Of a DNA stretch of 64,000 nt, positions 1 to 9,945 are shown in pieces. Source of the stretch: Bedellia somnulentella (lineage: Eukaryota > Arthropoda > Insecta > Lepidoptera > Bedelliidae). The notes beneath the pieces were generated by a model, which ran no database searches, was not told the DNA's origin, and worked only from the letters and a program-made list of their open reading frames with translations. The stretch covers positions 15,082,401-15,146,400 of the forward strand of contig OY755175.1 of the NCBI GenBank assembly GCA_963576735.1, written 5' to 3'. The position numbers were made by a program, and so were the translations under genes. Numbering within the stretch: the first letter of the stretch is position 1; every line of letters begins with the position of its first letter.

Positions 1-120
1 ATTCTCAAGGGATCAGGACAGGAAGAGTAAACCGAGTAAAAAAATGTCGACATTCTACAATTCTTTATAATAAGCAACAACCCCAGATACTAGAGATAGT
101 TAACGAATGTCAAAAGATAT

Positions 121-371
121 ATGAATACATACATATACTCACGGCTATAAATCCCTAGATGGGGTAGCCATAGCTAAGGAATAAAAATTCTTCAGCCACT
201 TTTGGAAAGTTTAGTGGGTCGAATTAGTTGGTAAAATTAAGGTTGTTGGTGATGGGTCTTCAACCGCATCCCCAAAAATCCCTTAAAAGCCCCAATACCG
301 TTAGTCGCCTCTTACGTACACCCACCGGAAGAAATGGGGTAGTGCTTTTCTAAGCCGACAGTACACAGACA
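121..371 (-). repeat. SINE family A copy
   Basis: Antisense copy, near full length. The plus strand reads from a CATACATATACTCACGG tail through GGGGTAGCC, a GATGGGTCT block and TCGCCTCTTACGTACACCC to a CTAAGCCGACA head. It lies in the DOCK intron. Confidence 0.85.
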
Positions 372-1389
372 AAAACCATGCTTAAACATAACGATAAAAT
401 AAATGTTTATCCCAAAAAATGGGATGTATTGTATATGTAAACATGTATTTCTTAAATAGCTTTAAGTGGTTTTTATTGATGAATTACTTGAAATAATGCT
501 ATGAATCGTGATCTACATTTCATCATTTTGATTTAGCGTAAAATTAACAGATGACGTAACTATATTCATACTGGAATATTTGGTTATTTCTATTTATATG
601 AATTCGAAAAGAAATATTCACAACTTCGGTAATCTTTGCACGAGAAAGTCGTCGGAATTCGTAAATAAGAGCAATAGACGGTCGTGTCGGTTATCTAATA
701 AGTTTGAGGCGAAAAGGTGATTATTTGATTATATGTAATGAGGTCATTGACTGTAGAGTTTGATATAAATACTCAATCGCTTAATTTTTCTGACTTTGTC
801 AAAACACTACGGTAATTTTGGAAAGGACAAGAATTACTTAAACAGAAAATATTAATATTTTTGAACAAATAAGGACCACTTTCCGCGATTTGACGGAAGC
901 CCATTTTTTCATACTATATTCGATAAACAACACAGTCAATCTATGTATGCATTTTGATATTTATGTCCACGCAAAAATACCCAATAGGGATTAAACGGGA
1001 CCACCTTAGAATCATATTCAACTGAACAGAAAAACTATTTTTGAAATCCATTGACTAATAACTCAGTAATCGCGTAACATACATAAAAAAAACAAGTAAA
1101 CCAATTGAGTACTTCCTTTTTGAAGTCAGTCGAAAACAAGAGAGCACCAGTTAGGAAATAAAATAAACAACTACTGATTTATTTCATTTTAAATGAGTTC
1201 TAGCTGAGTTAAAAAACCACTTTCTACTCCCTCTGATACCTATGTCTCAAATTGGGAAGTAAAACTAGAGAAGTTTGGAATTGTTGGTGATAGTTGCCTT
1301 ATACAGCACCCATTAGTTGAGTTGAGGTAGTGGTATTCTAAAAATGTAAACAAGCATTACCAAACATTATGAATATTTTGATTCATTAC
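372..1389. other. DOCK intron, no gene seen
   Basis: AT-rich DNA with no exon-like open stretch and no recognised domain. Around 1240-1345 there is a worn antisense fragment of SINE family A (GTTGGTGATAG, then GAGGTAGTGGTATTCTAA). Confidence 0.6.
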
Positions 1390-1562
1390 CTTGGTAGATT
1401 GAGGTAGGTTCCGGAGTAGGAGCTGTATTTATAATGCACAAGGTTCCAGCTGGATGCATAGCTGAGGAGAGCTTGACGGGTGAGCAGTGGGCAGGAGGCA
1501 GCAGTCCTCACATCTGGAACAGCTGTGGTCACTGTTCTCCAGCGGCGGGGTAGCACTACACT
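1390..1562 (-). CDS. Ziz: Zizimin-type DOCK protein, N-terminal coding exon (third seen)
   Basis: An open internal exon of 173 bases, read on the minus strand between an acceptor (TTTCTAACAG) and a donor (AAG|GTAATG). It starts in phase 0 and ends in phase 2. It encodes 57 residues containing SSWNLVHYKYSSYSGTYLNL. In the DOCK-C/D (zizimin) family, the stretch just before the PH domain has the same shape (W-H-L-V-N-Y-K-Y-x-x-Y/F-S-G), and that is the basis of the call. The upstream exon ends in phase 0, so the two join in frame as LLYPTDDVS then SVVLPRRW, again family-like. The PH, DHR1 and DHR2 exons would lie beyond the left edge. Known role of the family: activating Cdc42/Rac GTPases at membranes. 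GC content is clearly above the surrounding intron. The symbol is by similarity from memory only. Confidence 0.85.
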
Positions 1563-2235
1563 CTGTTAGAAATAATATAATTGGAAAGACAGGCCAAGTA
1601 ATCAAAAGTAACTGGTAATGTTTATTTGGATCGCACCACTACCTCTTTAAAGGAGAAGCAACTTTATTAGCCAAATTTGTATCTTCTTAATTGGTTTTGT
1701 CATAATGTATACGGCATAAATGTTAATCCTATAATATACCTACTTTTGCTTGGATTTTTGATTGATTGGTTTAAGATGAGGTAGGGTGGCCCTTGCGCAT
1801 AAGCAACTAACATAACATGAGTTACTTCTAAAATTAAGCACTGAAAACTTATGCTAAGCAACACTTGGTTATATCAGTAAAATCTATGTGAAAACTGTTA
1901 GGTCTTATGTTGTTATGGTTGAAAGACATTATTCCTAAAAAAAAAACCTATGACAAAAGTTGTTATGAAAAAAAATATAGACCCATTTATTGACTAATAA
2001 TTACTATTTTATAAATTGAGGTAGATGTGAGAATGAAGAGAGAAGAAACTTACATTCCTACAGCTTAAGTAATTTTTTAAATATATTTGTGTTCTATCCA
2101 TACTTGATAAGCAATAAAAATACCTGCTTTTTTTCTGATGCAGTCCAAATACTGCATTTTTTGTTTCATTCCTATTTATGGAATTGAATCGATTCAAAAG
2201 AAGGCTTTGTATATCTTAACATTTGAGCAACTTAC

Positions 2236-2355
2236 CGACACATCATCAGTTGGATACAGCAGAATATCCCTTAGAGGATCATTGAGCAAGAATGTTTTGT
2301 TGTCTTGAATGTATCTCTCAAAGTCCAGAGCCGAACTTTTGCTGGGTATGATATT
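2236..2355 (-). CDS. Ziz: Zizimin-type DOCK protein, N-terminal coding exon (second seen)
   Basis: A 120-base exon, 40 codons, phase 0 at both ends. The acceptor follows a T-rich tract (TTTTTTTTAG) and the donor is TCG|GTAAGT. The translation includes ALDFERYIQDNKTFLLNDPL and then RDILLYPTDDV. In zizimins the N-terminus has an L-D-Y/F-E block, then N-D-x-L-R, then L-L-x-F/Y-P-x-D-D, in that order. It joins in frame to the exon at 1390-1562. An in-frame TAG immediately precedes the acceptor, so the exon cannot extend upstream. Together the two exons show that a DOCK9/10/11 orthologue starts here and is transcribed leftwards. Confidence 0.85.
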
Positions 2356-2828
2356 CTAAAAAAAAGAATGTATTAATAAGGCTTCATCTTGACATAACCA
2401 ATGTTTACTAGTCTCTTGTATTTATTACAAACTATTGCTATATTTATAAACATTAGAAGCATTTATGAAGATATTCTTTGTATGTAAATAATTATATTTC
2501 TCTTCACTTATAAGGGTTGATGCGACGGAAGCTGAACGAAAATCATTAAGGTACGTACGGATTATCATAAAAAGTCAAATAATGAGTTAGTAAAGTTCCT
2601 CACTATATTTCAATGGTACTTTTCGGTGAAATATGTTTTGTTAAACAAATAACATTTCTACGGGAGCACCTTTCTTACTCCATTTACAATGCCGGCAATT
2701 ATGTATGCATATCCATATTAATTAAATGAGTGAAATCTATACAATAGTTAAATGAAATTATAATAAAACAAATAGTAAAGAAAATGTCTTGTAAACAATG
2801 AAAATTTGTTAGAAACCCAATACCATAC

Positions 2829-2926
2829 CTCATACTCAACACCCGGTTTTTTTGACTTTGAGTTGATTGGAGGCATTCTAAATCCCGATAAATGTTATTC
2901 GAGTCAAGACTTCTGTTAAAGGCCAT
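2829..2926 (-). CDS. Ziz: Probable first coding exon of the zizimin-type DOCK gene
   Basis: On the minus strand the ATG at 2926-2924 opens 32 codons beginning MAFNRSLDSNNIYRDLECLQ, ending at a strong donor (ATGAG|GTATGG). It lies 470 bases upstream of the first recognised DOCK exon and just downstream of a promoter-like region, so position supports it. A problem remains: this donor leaves phase 2, while the exon at 2236-2355 accepts in phase 0, and joining them directly runs into a stop after about 30 codons. Either a small exon of 3n+1 bases lies between 2356 and 2828 (none was found), or another donor is used, or this ORF is a chance one or an alternative first exon. The peptide itself is not recognised. 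Confidence 0.45.
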
Positions 2927-3180
2927 CAATTACACTTTTATTTCACAAAATCACAAATAAAATTTGCCGAAAACCATCCTTTTGATTGATCACACACAAA
3001 ACATGAAGATTGAGTGAATGACTGTATTGAATGAAGTATAGTATATCAAAATGACTGACTGTGACTGACTGACTTCACTACCGCGCGGGCGTACTGTACA
3101 GGCGGGTCAGATGTCATTCATTCAGCAAGAAGTTCCCAATCGTGTTCGCCATCGCCACGCCACCACCCACACCAGTGCCA
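2927..3180 (-). promoter_or_regulatory. Probable core promoter and 5' UTR of the DOCK gene
   Basis: Read on the minus strand, 3055-3085 carries a cluster of arthropod initiator-like TCAGT motifs (GTCAGTCAGTCACAGTCAGT). Behind it is a CpG-rich stretch at 3080-3180 with GCCCGCGCGG and CGCCACGCCACC (plus strand). No TATA box is evident. The cluster lies about 140 bases upstream of the first in-frame ATG. The promoter call rests on motif and position only. Confidence 0.45.
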
Positions 3181-3236
3181 AGTAAAAGAGAAAAGAACAT
3201 AGGTGCTCAATAAATTTTAACAGGAACATCACTCAC

Positions 3237-3556
3237 AGCCCATATATGTCCCCACCAAGGGGCTCGAGCCTACCCTAAACAGGGCGATTTGGCCATAGTC
3301 TACCACGCTGGCCAATTGCGGGTTGGCAGACTAACGACTACTACCGTAATAGTAGCCGGGACCGACGGATTAACGTGCCCTCCGAAGCACGGAATCATCT
3401 TAATTTTCGGATAATCAGGTGATTCAAGCCTGCAATATCCTTCCAGATTGGGTTTAATCTTACATATTAAATTTGTAAGGTTACCACCCCACGGGAATCG
3501 AACCCGAGACCTCCGTACTTGAAACCATGCGCTTAACCGCTAGACCACGGAGGCAG
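3237..3556 (-). repeat. SINE family B copy, near full length
   Basis: On the minus strand it begins with a tRNA-like head (GCCTCCGTGGTCTAGCGGTT), has a B-box-like GGTTCGATTCCC, and ends in GGGGACATATATGGGC. It lies just upstream of the DOCK promoter region, in head-to-head contact with the LINE below. Confidence 0.85.
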
Positions 3557-3589
3557 TCAAGCTAAAGTAATATATATATACATATACAT

Positions 3590-3840
3590 ACATACATACA
3601 TATACTCACGCCATTAATTCCCATTGGGGTAGGCAGAGACTATCGATCGCCACTTCGTACGATCCTGACAAACCTCTCTAGCTTCGTTTACATCCATCAA
3701 TCTTTTCATACATGCTCTTTTATTCTTCATACTTCGGACGCCAGCCTTTTTGAGCACACTCTCAATTTGGTCCAAGTGTGTTCTCCGTGGTCGTCCTCTA
3801 CTAACATTACCATCCACACTAGCTCTATATATAGTGGTTA
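3590..3840 (-). mobile_element. RTE-like LINE, 3' segment of a twin-primed insertion
   Basis: The minus strand encodes the C-terminal part of an RTE-like ORF2. It begins VDGNVSRGRPRRTHLDQIES, continues KNKRACMKRLMDVNEAREVC, and ends SAYPNGN with a stop near 3614. It is followed by GGCGTGAGTATATGTATG and a TATG/TA-rich tail. The rest of the same ORF lies next to it in the opposite orientation (3850-5613). About 24 bases ending in GGATGGTAAT occur both at this segment's start and at the far end of the inverted segment, so the two pieces derive from one element. Confidence 0.85.
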
Positions 3841-3849
3841 GATTTACTA

Positions 3850-5611
3850 GCGATTAAAGCTAGTAAACGGATGAATGCGAGTGTAACTGACGATGTAGTG
3901 CAGAAAAGTGAAGATGAATATAAGAGAGTTAAGAATGAGGTGAAGAAGAAAATAGAAAAGAAAAAGCGGGGTTTGCAAGAGTGGTGTGAGAGGAAACTTT
4001 CTGATAATTTCCGGAATAACCAAAAGTTATTCTGGAAGTATATCCGGAAAGAAAAGGGAGTTTCCCAAAACACGAGAGTGAGTGTAATAAGAGATGAACA
4101 GGGTGAATTGGCGACGGATGAAAGTAGCATGAAACGGGTATGGAAGAATTATTTTGAGGGACTGTTTGAAAAAGAGGATGCATCCATTTCTTCGCCAATC
4201 GACAGTAATGTTGATTGGAACGAAGAGATGGGTGATTTCAGTGACAGTGAGATTAGTATGGAAGAAATAATGAAAGCAATGAAAAGTATGAAAGTAGGGA
4301 AGGCGGCAGGGTATGATAGGATTACTATCGAAATGCTGAGGGCTGGTAAAGGGTTGGTGGCTTCTTGGTTGTACTTCCTTTTCCAAAAATGCTGGTCGAG
4401 TGGCAAAGTTCCTCGAGACTGGTGCAAGGCGGTGATTGGGCCTCTATATAAAGGAAAGGGGTCACACCAAGAGGCTAAAAACTACCGCGGCATCAGCTTA
4501 CTCAGCATTGTTGGTAAATTGTATGCTAAGGTACTGATTGAAAGAGTGATGAATGAAACTGATGAGAAAATATGGGATGTGCAAGCGGGATTTAGGAAAG
4601 GAATGGGATGTATGGATCAAATCTTCTCTCTAAGGAGCATCACTGAAAAGTTCTTAGCTAAGAACCAAAAGGTGTATTGCTCCTTCATTGATTTAGAGAA
4701 GGCGTATGATAGGGTGGTAAGAAAGTGTTTATGGGAGGTGTTATCCAAGTTCAGTTTGGGGAGTCAACTTATACGTGCATTGGTATCACTCTATGAGGAT
4801 TCTAGTGCATGTGTAAGAGTAAACGGGGAAAACACTGACTGGTTCGGAATCTCTAGGGGTGTCCGACAGGGATGTGTAGCTTGATGTGTAGCTGACGACA
4901 GGATTCTCCGTGGCTCTTCAATTTGTTCATGGATGACTGTTTGACAGAGTTGCGTGAAAGTGATTATGGACTAAGGATGGGTGGATTCATCATTAAATGC
5001 CTCTTGTATGCTGACGATCAAGTGCTACTTGCATCATCGGCAGAAGAGTTGCAAGAGATGATGAATATTGCATGTGAGTCTTTTGTAAGAAAGACCGAAA
5101 CGATGGTTTTTGAGAGACAGGAAGATGTGACAGAATGCGTGATTGCGATTGATGGTAAGGATGTGGAACAGGTGAAGGAGTTTGTATATCTGGGAAGTTT
5201 GTTTACAAGGGATGGAAAATGTGATGAAGACATTGAAAGAAGAGTGAAAAAGGGTAATGCGGTAAATGGAGCAATGAATAGCCTAATGATCAGTCAATCG
5301 GTGTCTGAAAAGGCCCGAATGGCTGTGCATGATGCTGTTCTTGTTCCTACGCTTATGTATGGAAGCGAATGTTGGGTGTGGCAGAAGAAGCATGAGAGCA
5401 GAGTGAATGCAGTAGAGATGAGGTCCCTCAGAAAAATTTGTAATGTTAGATTGTGTGACCGAGTGAGAAATAGCGTTATTCGTGAAAAGTGTGGTGTGAA
5501 AGATGATATTGTAAGAAAGATAGAAAAAGGAGTGTTGAAATGGTTTGGGCACATAGAGAGGATGGATGATAGAAAATTGGTAAAAGGGATCTATAGAGCT
5601 AGTGTGGATGG

Positions 5612-5613
<2 letters not shown>
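3850..5613 (+). pseudogene. RTE-like LINE reverse transcriptase, inverted 5' segment
   Basis: This is an endonuclease-less remnant of ORF2. An open frame at 3871-4884 encodes a linker and the first RT motifs: KNYRGISLL, then QAGFRKGMGC, then FIDLEKAYDRV. A duplication or insertion of about 25 bases near 4880 (GATGTGTAGCT appears twice) breaks the frame. The frame resumes at 4923-5613 with the catalytic LLYADDQVLL, VYLGSLFTRDG, YGSECWVW and WFGHIERMDD. The ORF is cut at ...RASVDGN, exactly where the oppositely oriented 3' segment at 3840 begins, and then runs into a (TA)n tract. It is dead because of the frameshift, the 5' truncation and the inversion. The clade call (RTE-like) is from motif style only. 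Confidence 0.85.

Positions 5614-5652
<39 letters not shown>
5612..5652. repeat. (TA)n microsatellite
   Basis: About 40 bases of alternating TA, placed between the end of the inverted LINE segment and the terminal repeat of the next element. It may be target DNA or expanded tail sequence. Confidence 0.95.
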
Positions 5653-5656
<4 letters not shown>

Positions 5657-7006
5657 GCAGGAAAATCGTCAAACTCGTTAACTTATAACATAAGCATAGA
5701 TCGGATAATCGGATGCATATTTACCTAAACTTATTTTTTGGCTAAGAAAATATGGAGACGGCTTCTTTTTTCGGAATTGTCTTTTTCAATGTCGGGATTC
5801 GAAAAAAATCAGGGATTTTGAACTAATCGGATATAAAACAAATTACGAATTTACGAGTTAGTTGGTTACCTACCTATCAAATTATAATATTAATTTATAA
5901 TTATTATTTTTTTATAAAATAACTAGCTACTAAGCTTCGAACATCATAATTCATAATGGATATTCGCAAGCATCTGCACTTAAACTGAATTTTAAACGTC
6001 GATGCAAATATGTATTAAGTATTTGAAAAGTGAAAGAAAAAGGGTAGCATGTGCTAAAAAAAGACAAAAATACAATGGCAAGCAAAGCGACGAATATTTT
6101 CAAGTAACTAATAGATAGATAAGATAACAAAAGACATGCATTACCGGGGTTTCTTGCAACTACCTGCACACAAACCGGTTTTGAGAATGCCGTCTCACTC
6201 GCACAAGCAGCCAAAGTTACCTATCCGTCTCACTCGCACATTCACATTTATAACGCTTTTTTGAACATAACGAGAATTGTAGATTCAAAACTGAAATTGA
6301 TCTCCATTTATTTTTCAATATATTCCATAATAGTTAAAATCTTAACGTTAGTAAATGTGCAGCTAAGTGCAAAACAAGCTTTAAAATGTTATTCAAATAT
6401 TGTTCTCAACGCAAATAATTACGGCTCCTAATTTAAAAACCTTTATTTGAGTGTGCATTCAAATATCCGATCTATGATCACGTCACGATACATACTCAAA
6501 CATATATATTTTTTAAATACTCTTAAGTCATTTTAATTTTAGTCAGTGACAGCAAATAATAGCAAATTAATAGATTAGCAATTATTATTAAATTTAATAA
6601 TAAAAGAATAAAAATTTAGTTATAACAGCAAATTAATAGATTAGCATCAGTAAAGCAAGTAAATGTTGGCGAGTTGATAAGACGCGCGAATGCGTCACGT
6701 CACGTGACCGACGCCGGCCAATCCGCATGGAGTAACATCCCTACCTTGGCGCCGTCAGCGCTGCATTCATAACTTTCCTAGCGGGATTCAGGAAACTTGT
6801 AAGGTTCCTAAAATACAATACTACTCGGAAACTTGTCAAAAATGATCCCCACTTACAAGTTTCCTGAAGCGAGTCCGTCATTTTACAAGTTTCCTAAAAA
6901 CGACCAGATAATATGTAAATTCGCATGCTGTTTGACGGATTTCCGTCAACTTACAAGTTTCCTAGGAAACTTATAAGTTAACGAGTTTGACGCTTTTCCT
7001 GCGACA
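5653..7006. mobile_element. Non-autonomous DNA transposon with 36-bp terminal inverted repeats
   Basis: Both ends carry TGTCGCAGGAAAA followed by TCGTCAAACTCGTTAACTT or GCGTCAAACTCGTTAACTT, inverted, with one mismatch in about 36 bases. TA flanks each end. There is no transposase ORF. The right subterminal 200 bases (6780-6975) hold about six copies of GGAAACTTGTAA or its complement, including a palindromic pair around 6960, like subterminal transposase-binding repeats. A CpG-rich block lies at 6660-6775. The superfamily is not assigned. Confidence 0.75.
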
Positions 7007-7012
7007 TATATA

Positions 7013-8351
7013 CAAGGGGCATGCCTCAGACCAATTAGGGGCATGCCCATAGAAGTTAGATACTCTTTTCTCATTTAACACTGGCCAGCGATACACCATC
7101 TTATAGACTGGTTTTTTATTGACATATTTGAATATAGAACACAATTATTTTATTTATTATTTATTTGAATGAGCATCATTTTTCCGAGAATCTGGCGGTA
7201 ATTCACTTGCAACAATGGAGCTCAGTCGACGTGATTTTCGCGCTATGATTTATTATGACTTTAAAAAAGGTTTAAAGCCTCAAGAATGTTTTGAACTTTT
7301 GGCTTGTACTTTTGGTGAGTCTGCTTGTTCCCGACCAACAGTATTTAATTGGTTTGCTGAATTTAAAAGAGGACGGGGATGTCTGGAAGATGAAGCAAAG
7401 ACAGGACACCCGCCAACCGCGGTCACGCAAGAAAACATTCGTGCAGTCGAAAAACTTATTCGCGAAAACCGACGAATTTTAATGTAGAGCTAGAACGAGA
7501 ACTAGGAATTGGATCAGCAGCAATGCGAACCATAATTCACGACCACCTTTCTCTCCGTAATCGTTGTTCGAGATGGGTGCCGCAGCAACTTACCGATGAG
7601 CAGAAAGACCGTCGGGTGGATCGGTGCCTATTCATGATAGATAAATTCAACGGAGGCGAGAAAATAAACGAATGATGATATATATGAATGATATACTGAC
7701 TAGTGACGAAACATGGCTATATAACTATGATCCCGAATCAAAGCGACAGTCGACTGTATGGTGCTTTGAAGACGAGCCAACTCCAACGAAATGTCGCCGT
7801 GCACAAAGCACACAGAAACAAATGGTCGCCTCGTTTTTCTGCAAAACGGGTCATATTACTACTGCTGTGCTAGAGAATGAAAGAACGGTAAACTCCGAAT
7901 GGTATGTGACAGTTTGTGGTCCAACAGTAATATCAGCTTGGTGTGACAAGCGACTGAAGTCAGGAATCAGGCACCTTCTCTGGCACCACGACAATGCGGT
8001 GCCGCACACGTCTGCCAGAACACTAGACGTTTTCAACTCGGAAAATGTGTCATTCTCCCTCACCCGCCATATTCCCCTGACCTAGCGCCTTGTGATTTTT
8101 ATTTGTTTCCAAAAATCAAAGAAAAACTAAACGGGAAGAGGTTTGAAAGCAAAGAAGATGCGCTGGTTGCCTATAATGACGAGATTTCTGAGGTATCTAA
8201 AGAAGATTGGTCACAGGTATTTTCTAATTGGTTCAGACGTATGGAAAAGTGTATACGTGCTCAGGTTGAATACTTTGAAAATATCGATACTTGTGATAAA
8301 GAATAAATTTTATAATTTTTGAGTATCTAGTTTCTTTTGGCATGCCCCTCG
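7013..8351 (+). mobile_element. mariner element, decayed
   Basis: The element is bounded by TA at 7011-7012 and 8352-8353, with inverted ends carrying GGGGCATGCC and, further in, TAGATACTC. It is 1339 bp, the usual length for a mariner. It is inserted 4 bp beyond the end of the preceding transposon. At the left end the terminal GGGGCATGCC occurs twice (7016 and 7038), so about 22 bp of the end is duplicated. Confidence 0.85.
7215..8306 (+). pseudogene. mariner transposase pseudogene
   Basis: Three frame-shifted pieces of one D,D34D transposase. Piece 1 (7215-7487) has the N-terminal helix-turn-helix region (MELSRRDFRAMIYYDF, then PTVFNWFAEFKRG). About 180 bases of linker follow out of frame. 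Piece 2 (7672-8085) has the first aspartate in TSDETW and the second in HHDNAVPH. Piece 3 (8103-8306) has LFPKIKEKL through VEYFENI. The third aspartate region (A-P-C-D-F) falls at the frameshift near 8050-8100. At least two frameshifts make it inactive. It is a relic with no host role seen. Confidence 0.9.
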
Positions 8352-8429
8352 TATATCAGTTGTTATCTTATCCGAAGTACTTTGTTAGTAAACTAACTGA
8401 AACAATGTTTAAAGTATATCACAAATCCT

Positions 8430-8545
8430 GGCAAACCTCGCCAGTGTTAACCTCTCGAATTCATCAATCTTTTTATACATGCTCTTTTATTCTTAATAGT
8501 TTGGTAGAAAGAAAAATGATTATCCGGAAATTAAGATGATTCTGT
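8430..8545. repeat. LINE and SINE-B scraps
   Basis: A short antisense piece of the RTE-like LINE (CATCAATCTTTTTATACATG, around 8460-8500) is followed by a sense SINE-B scrap (TATCCGGAAATTAAGATGAT, from about 8520). Confidence 0.6.
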
Positions 8546-8574
8546 TCTTTTGATGGTAAGTCACTGGTCTTAGC

Positions 8575-8645
8575 TACTCCCCATATTACCCATATATATG
8601 TCCCCACCGAGGGGGTCGAGTCTACCCTGATTAGTGTGATTTTGA
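8575..8645 (-). repeat. SINE family B, 3' fragment
   Basis: The plus strand shows CCATATATATGTCCCCACCG then GGTCGAGTCTACCCTGA, the antisense of the family-B 3' end. It is truncated where a family A copy begins. Confidence 0.7.
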
Positions 8646-8868
8646 CGTACCTCTACCCCTTTTTATCAAAGGGTGTTGTAGAGACGGCTAAAGCTATGGG
8701 GATTTTTTAAGAGGTTCTTGGGCGATGCGTTTAGAGACCCATCACCAACGATACTTTATTTCTACCTCTTCCTATCAACTTCCAAATGTGACTGAGGAGT
8801 TTCTAGCTCTGAAGCTCTTGCTACCCTTTTTTGGTATTTATGGCCGTGGGTATATGTATGTATGTAGA
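8646..8868 (+). repeat. SINE family A copy
   Basis: Sense copy with a diverged head (GTACCTCTACCCC), the block GGGCGATGCG, and GAGACCCATCACC. It ends GCCGTGGGTATATGTATG. Confidence 0.8.
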
Positions 8869-8944
8869 TTGCTTTTTCGGGGATTTCTTCACAATACAGC
8901 TGGCCGACCCGCCCGTTGGACAAGATATTACTCTCTAATTATTA

Positions 8945-9338
8945 GGCTGCGTCCCCAGTAGGCAAACTGTTAGCCGCCGACAGAGTGAGCCGCAAATTTG
9001 CAGCGAACTGAAATTTGAGTCAGCTGCAGACTCAAATCAATTTTCGTGCGTCGCAAGCAAACTGTAAGAGTTTAGCCGACCGACTGAATTATAATAATTA
9101 TATAATTGAGTCACTGCGCCCGGCGAACAACCAATCGCCGCCGCCGACTGGAACCAGTTTTGGTGGGAGTCGGCCGCTCACTAAGGTAGTCGGCGCGCGT
9201 AACGCTGCAAACTGCGTACAGTGAGTGCAAAACTAGCAAACTGTGAACACTCCATTTGAAATATATGGAAGGGCGTACTAAACCGATACGCCGCTAACTT
9301 AGTCGGCGGCTAACAGTTTGCCTACTGGGGACGCAGCC
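8945..9338. mobile_element. Harbinger-type MITE with TTA target duplication
   Basis: Ends are perfect inverted repeats of 38 bp, starting GGCTGCGTCCCCAGTAGGCA and continuing AACTGTTAGCCGCCGAC. TTA flanks both sides (8942-8944 and 9339-9341), the target duplication expected of PIF/Harbinger elements. The 394-bp interior has no transposase. GC content is well above the surroundings. The perfect arms suggest recent movement. Confidence 0.9.
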
Positions 9339-9439
9339 TTATGCTAAAGTAGTATGAAATCTAAGGTATCATGAGGTTTATTTTTTCAATCCGTAAACTA
9401 TAATACTGCCGTCCTGAAGCTAAAACGCAGTAATGGCCA

Positions 9440-9578
9440 TTTTGGCCATAAATACATACATATATTCACGGCTATAAATCTCTAGAAGGGGTAGCCAGAG
9501 CTAAGGAATTAGAAATTCCTCAGTCACTTTAGGAAATGTGAGTGGGGAAAAGATAGTAAAAATGAAGGTTGTTGGTGA
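9440..9578 (-). repeat. SINE family A, 3' part, split by a SINE-B insertion
   Basis: Antisense. The tail CATACATATATTCACGG and body run up to GTTGTTGGTGA, where family B interrupts. The remainder continues at 9895-9945. Confidence 0.85.
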
Positions 9579-9889
9579 CTGCCTCCGTGGTCTCGCGGTT
9601 AAGCGCTTGGTTTCAATTACGGAGGTCTCGGATTTGATCCCCGGGGGTGGTAAACTTACAAATAAAATTTGTAAGGTCTCACCCAGTTTGGAAGGATATT
9701 GCAGAAGATATCCGAAAATTAAGATGATTCCGTGCTTCGGAGGGCACGTTAAGCCGTCGGTCCCGGCTACTATTACGGTAGTAGTCGTTAGTCTGCCAAC
9801 CCGAAATTGGCCATCGTGGTGGACTATGGCCAAATCTCCCTGTATAGGGTAGGCTCGAGCCCCTTGGTGGGGACATATATGGGCTGAGA
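9579..9889 (+). repeat. SINE family B copy nested in SINE family A
   Basis: Complete sense copy: tRNA-like head CTGCCTCCGTGGTCTCGCGG, B-box-like GATTTGATCCCC, body through AAATTAAGATGATTCCGTGC, and 3' end GGGGACATATATGGGC. GGTGA flanks it on both sides (9574-9578 and 9890-9894) as the target duplication. The interrupted family A copy resumes immediately afterwards. Confidence 0.9.
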
Positions 9890-9894
9890 GGTGA

Positions 9895-9945
9895 TGGGTC
9901 TCCAACCGCATCACCCAACAATCCCTTAAAGGCCCCAATATATCA
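9895..9945 (-). repeat. SINE family A, remainder after the SINE-B insertion
   Basis: Continues the interrupted antisense copy with TGGGTCTCCAACCGCATC through AGGCCCCAATA. The head is missing. Confidence 0.85.

Noticed and set aside
3825..4427. Minus-strand ORFs over the RT region
   Set aside because: Shadows of the LINE reverse transcriptase on the other strand.
5283..5672. 129-codon minus-strand ORF with a YIYIYI run
   Set aside because: Reverse shadow of the LINE plus the (TA)n tract.
7291..7482. 63-codon ORF in another frame of the mariner
   Set aside because: Shadow of the transposase frame.
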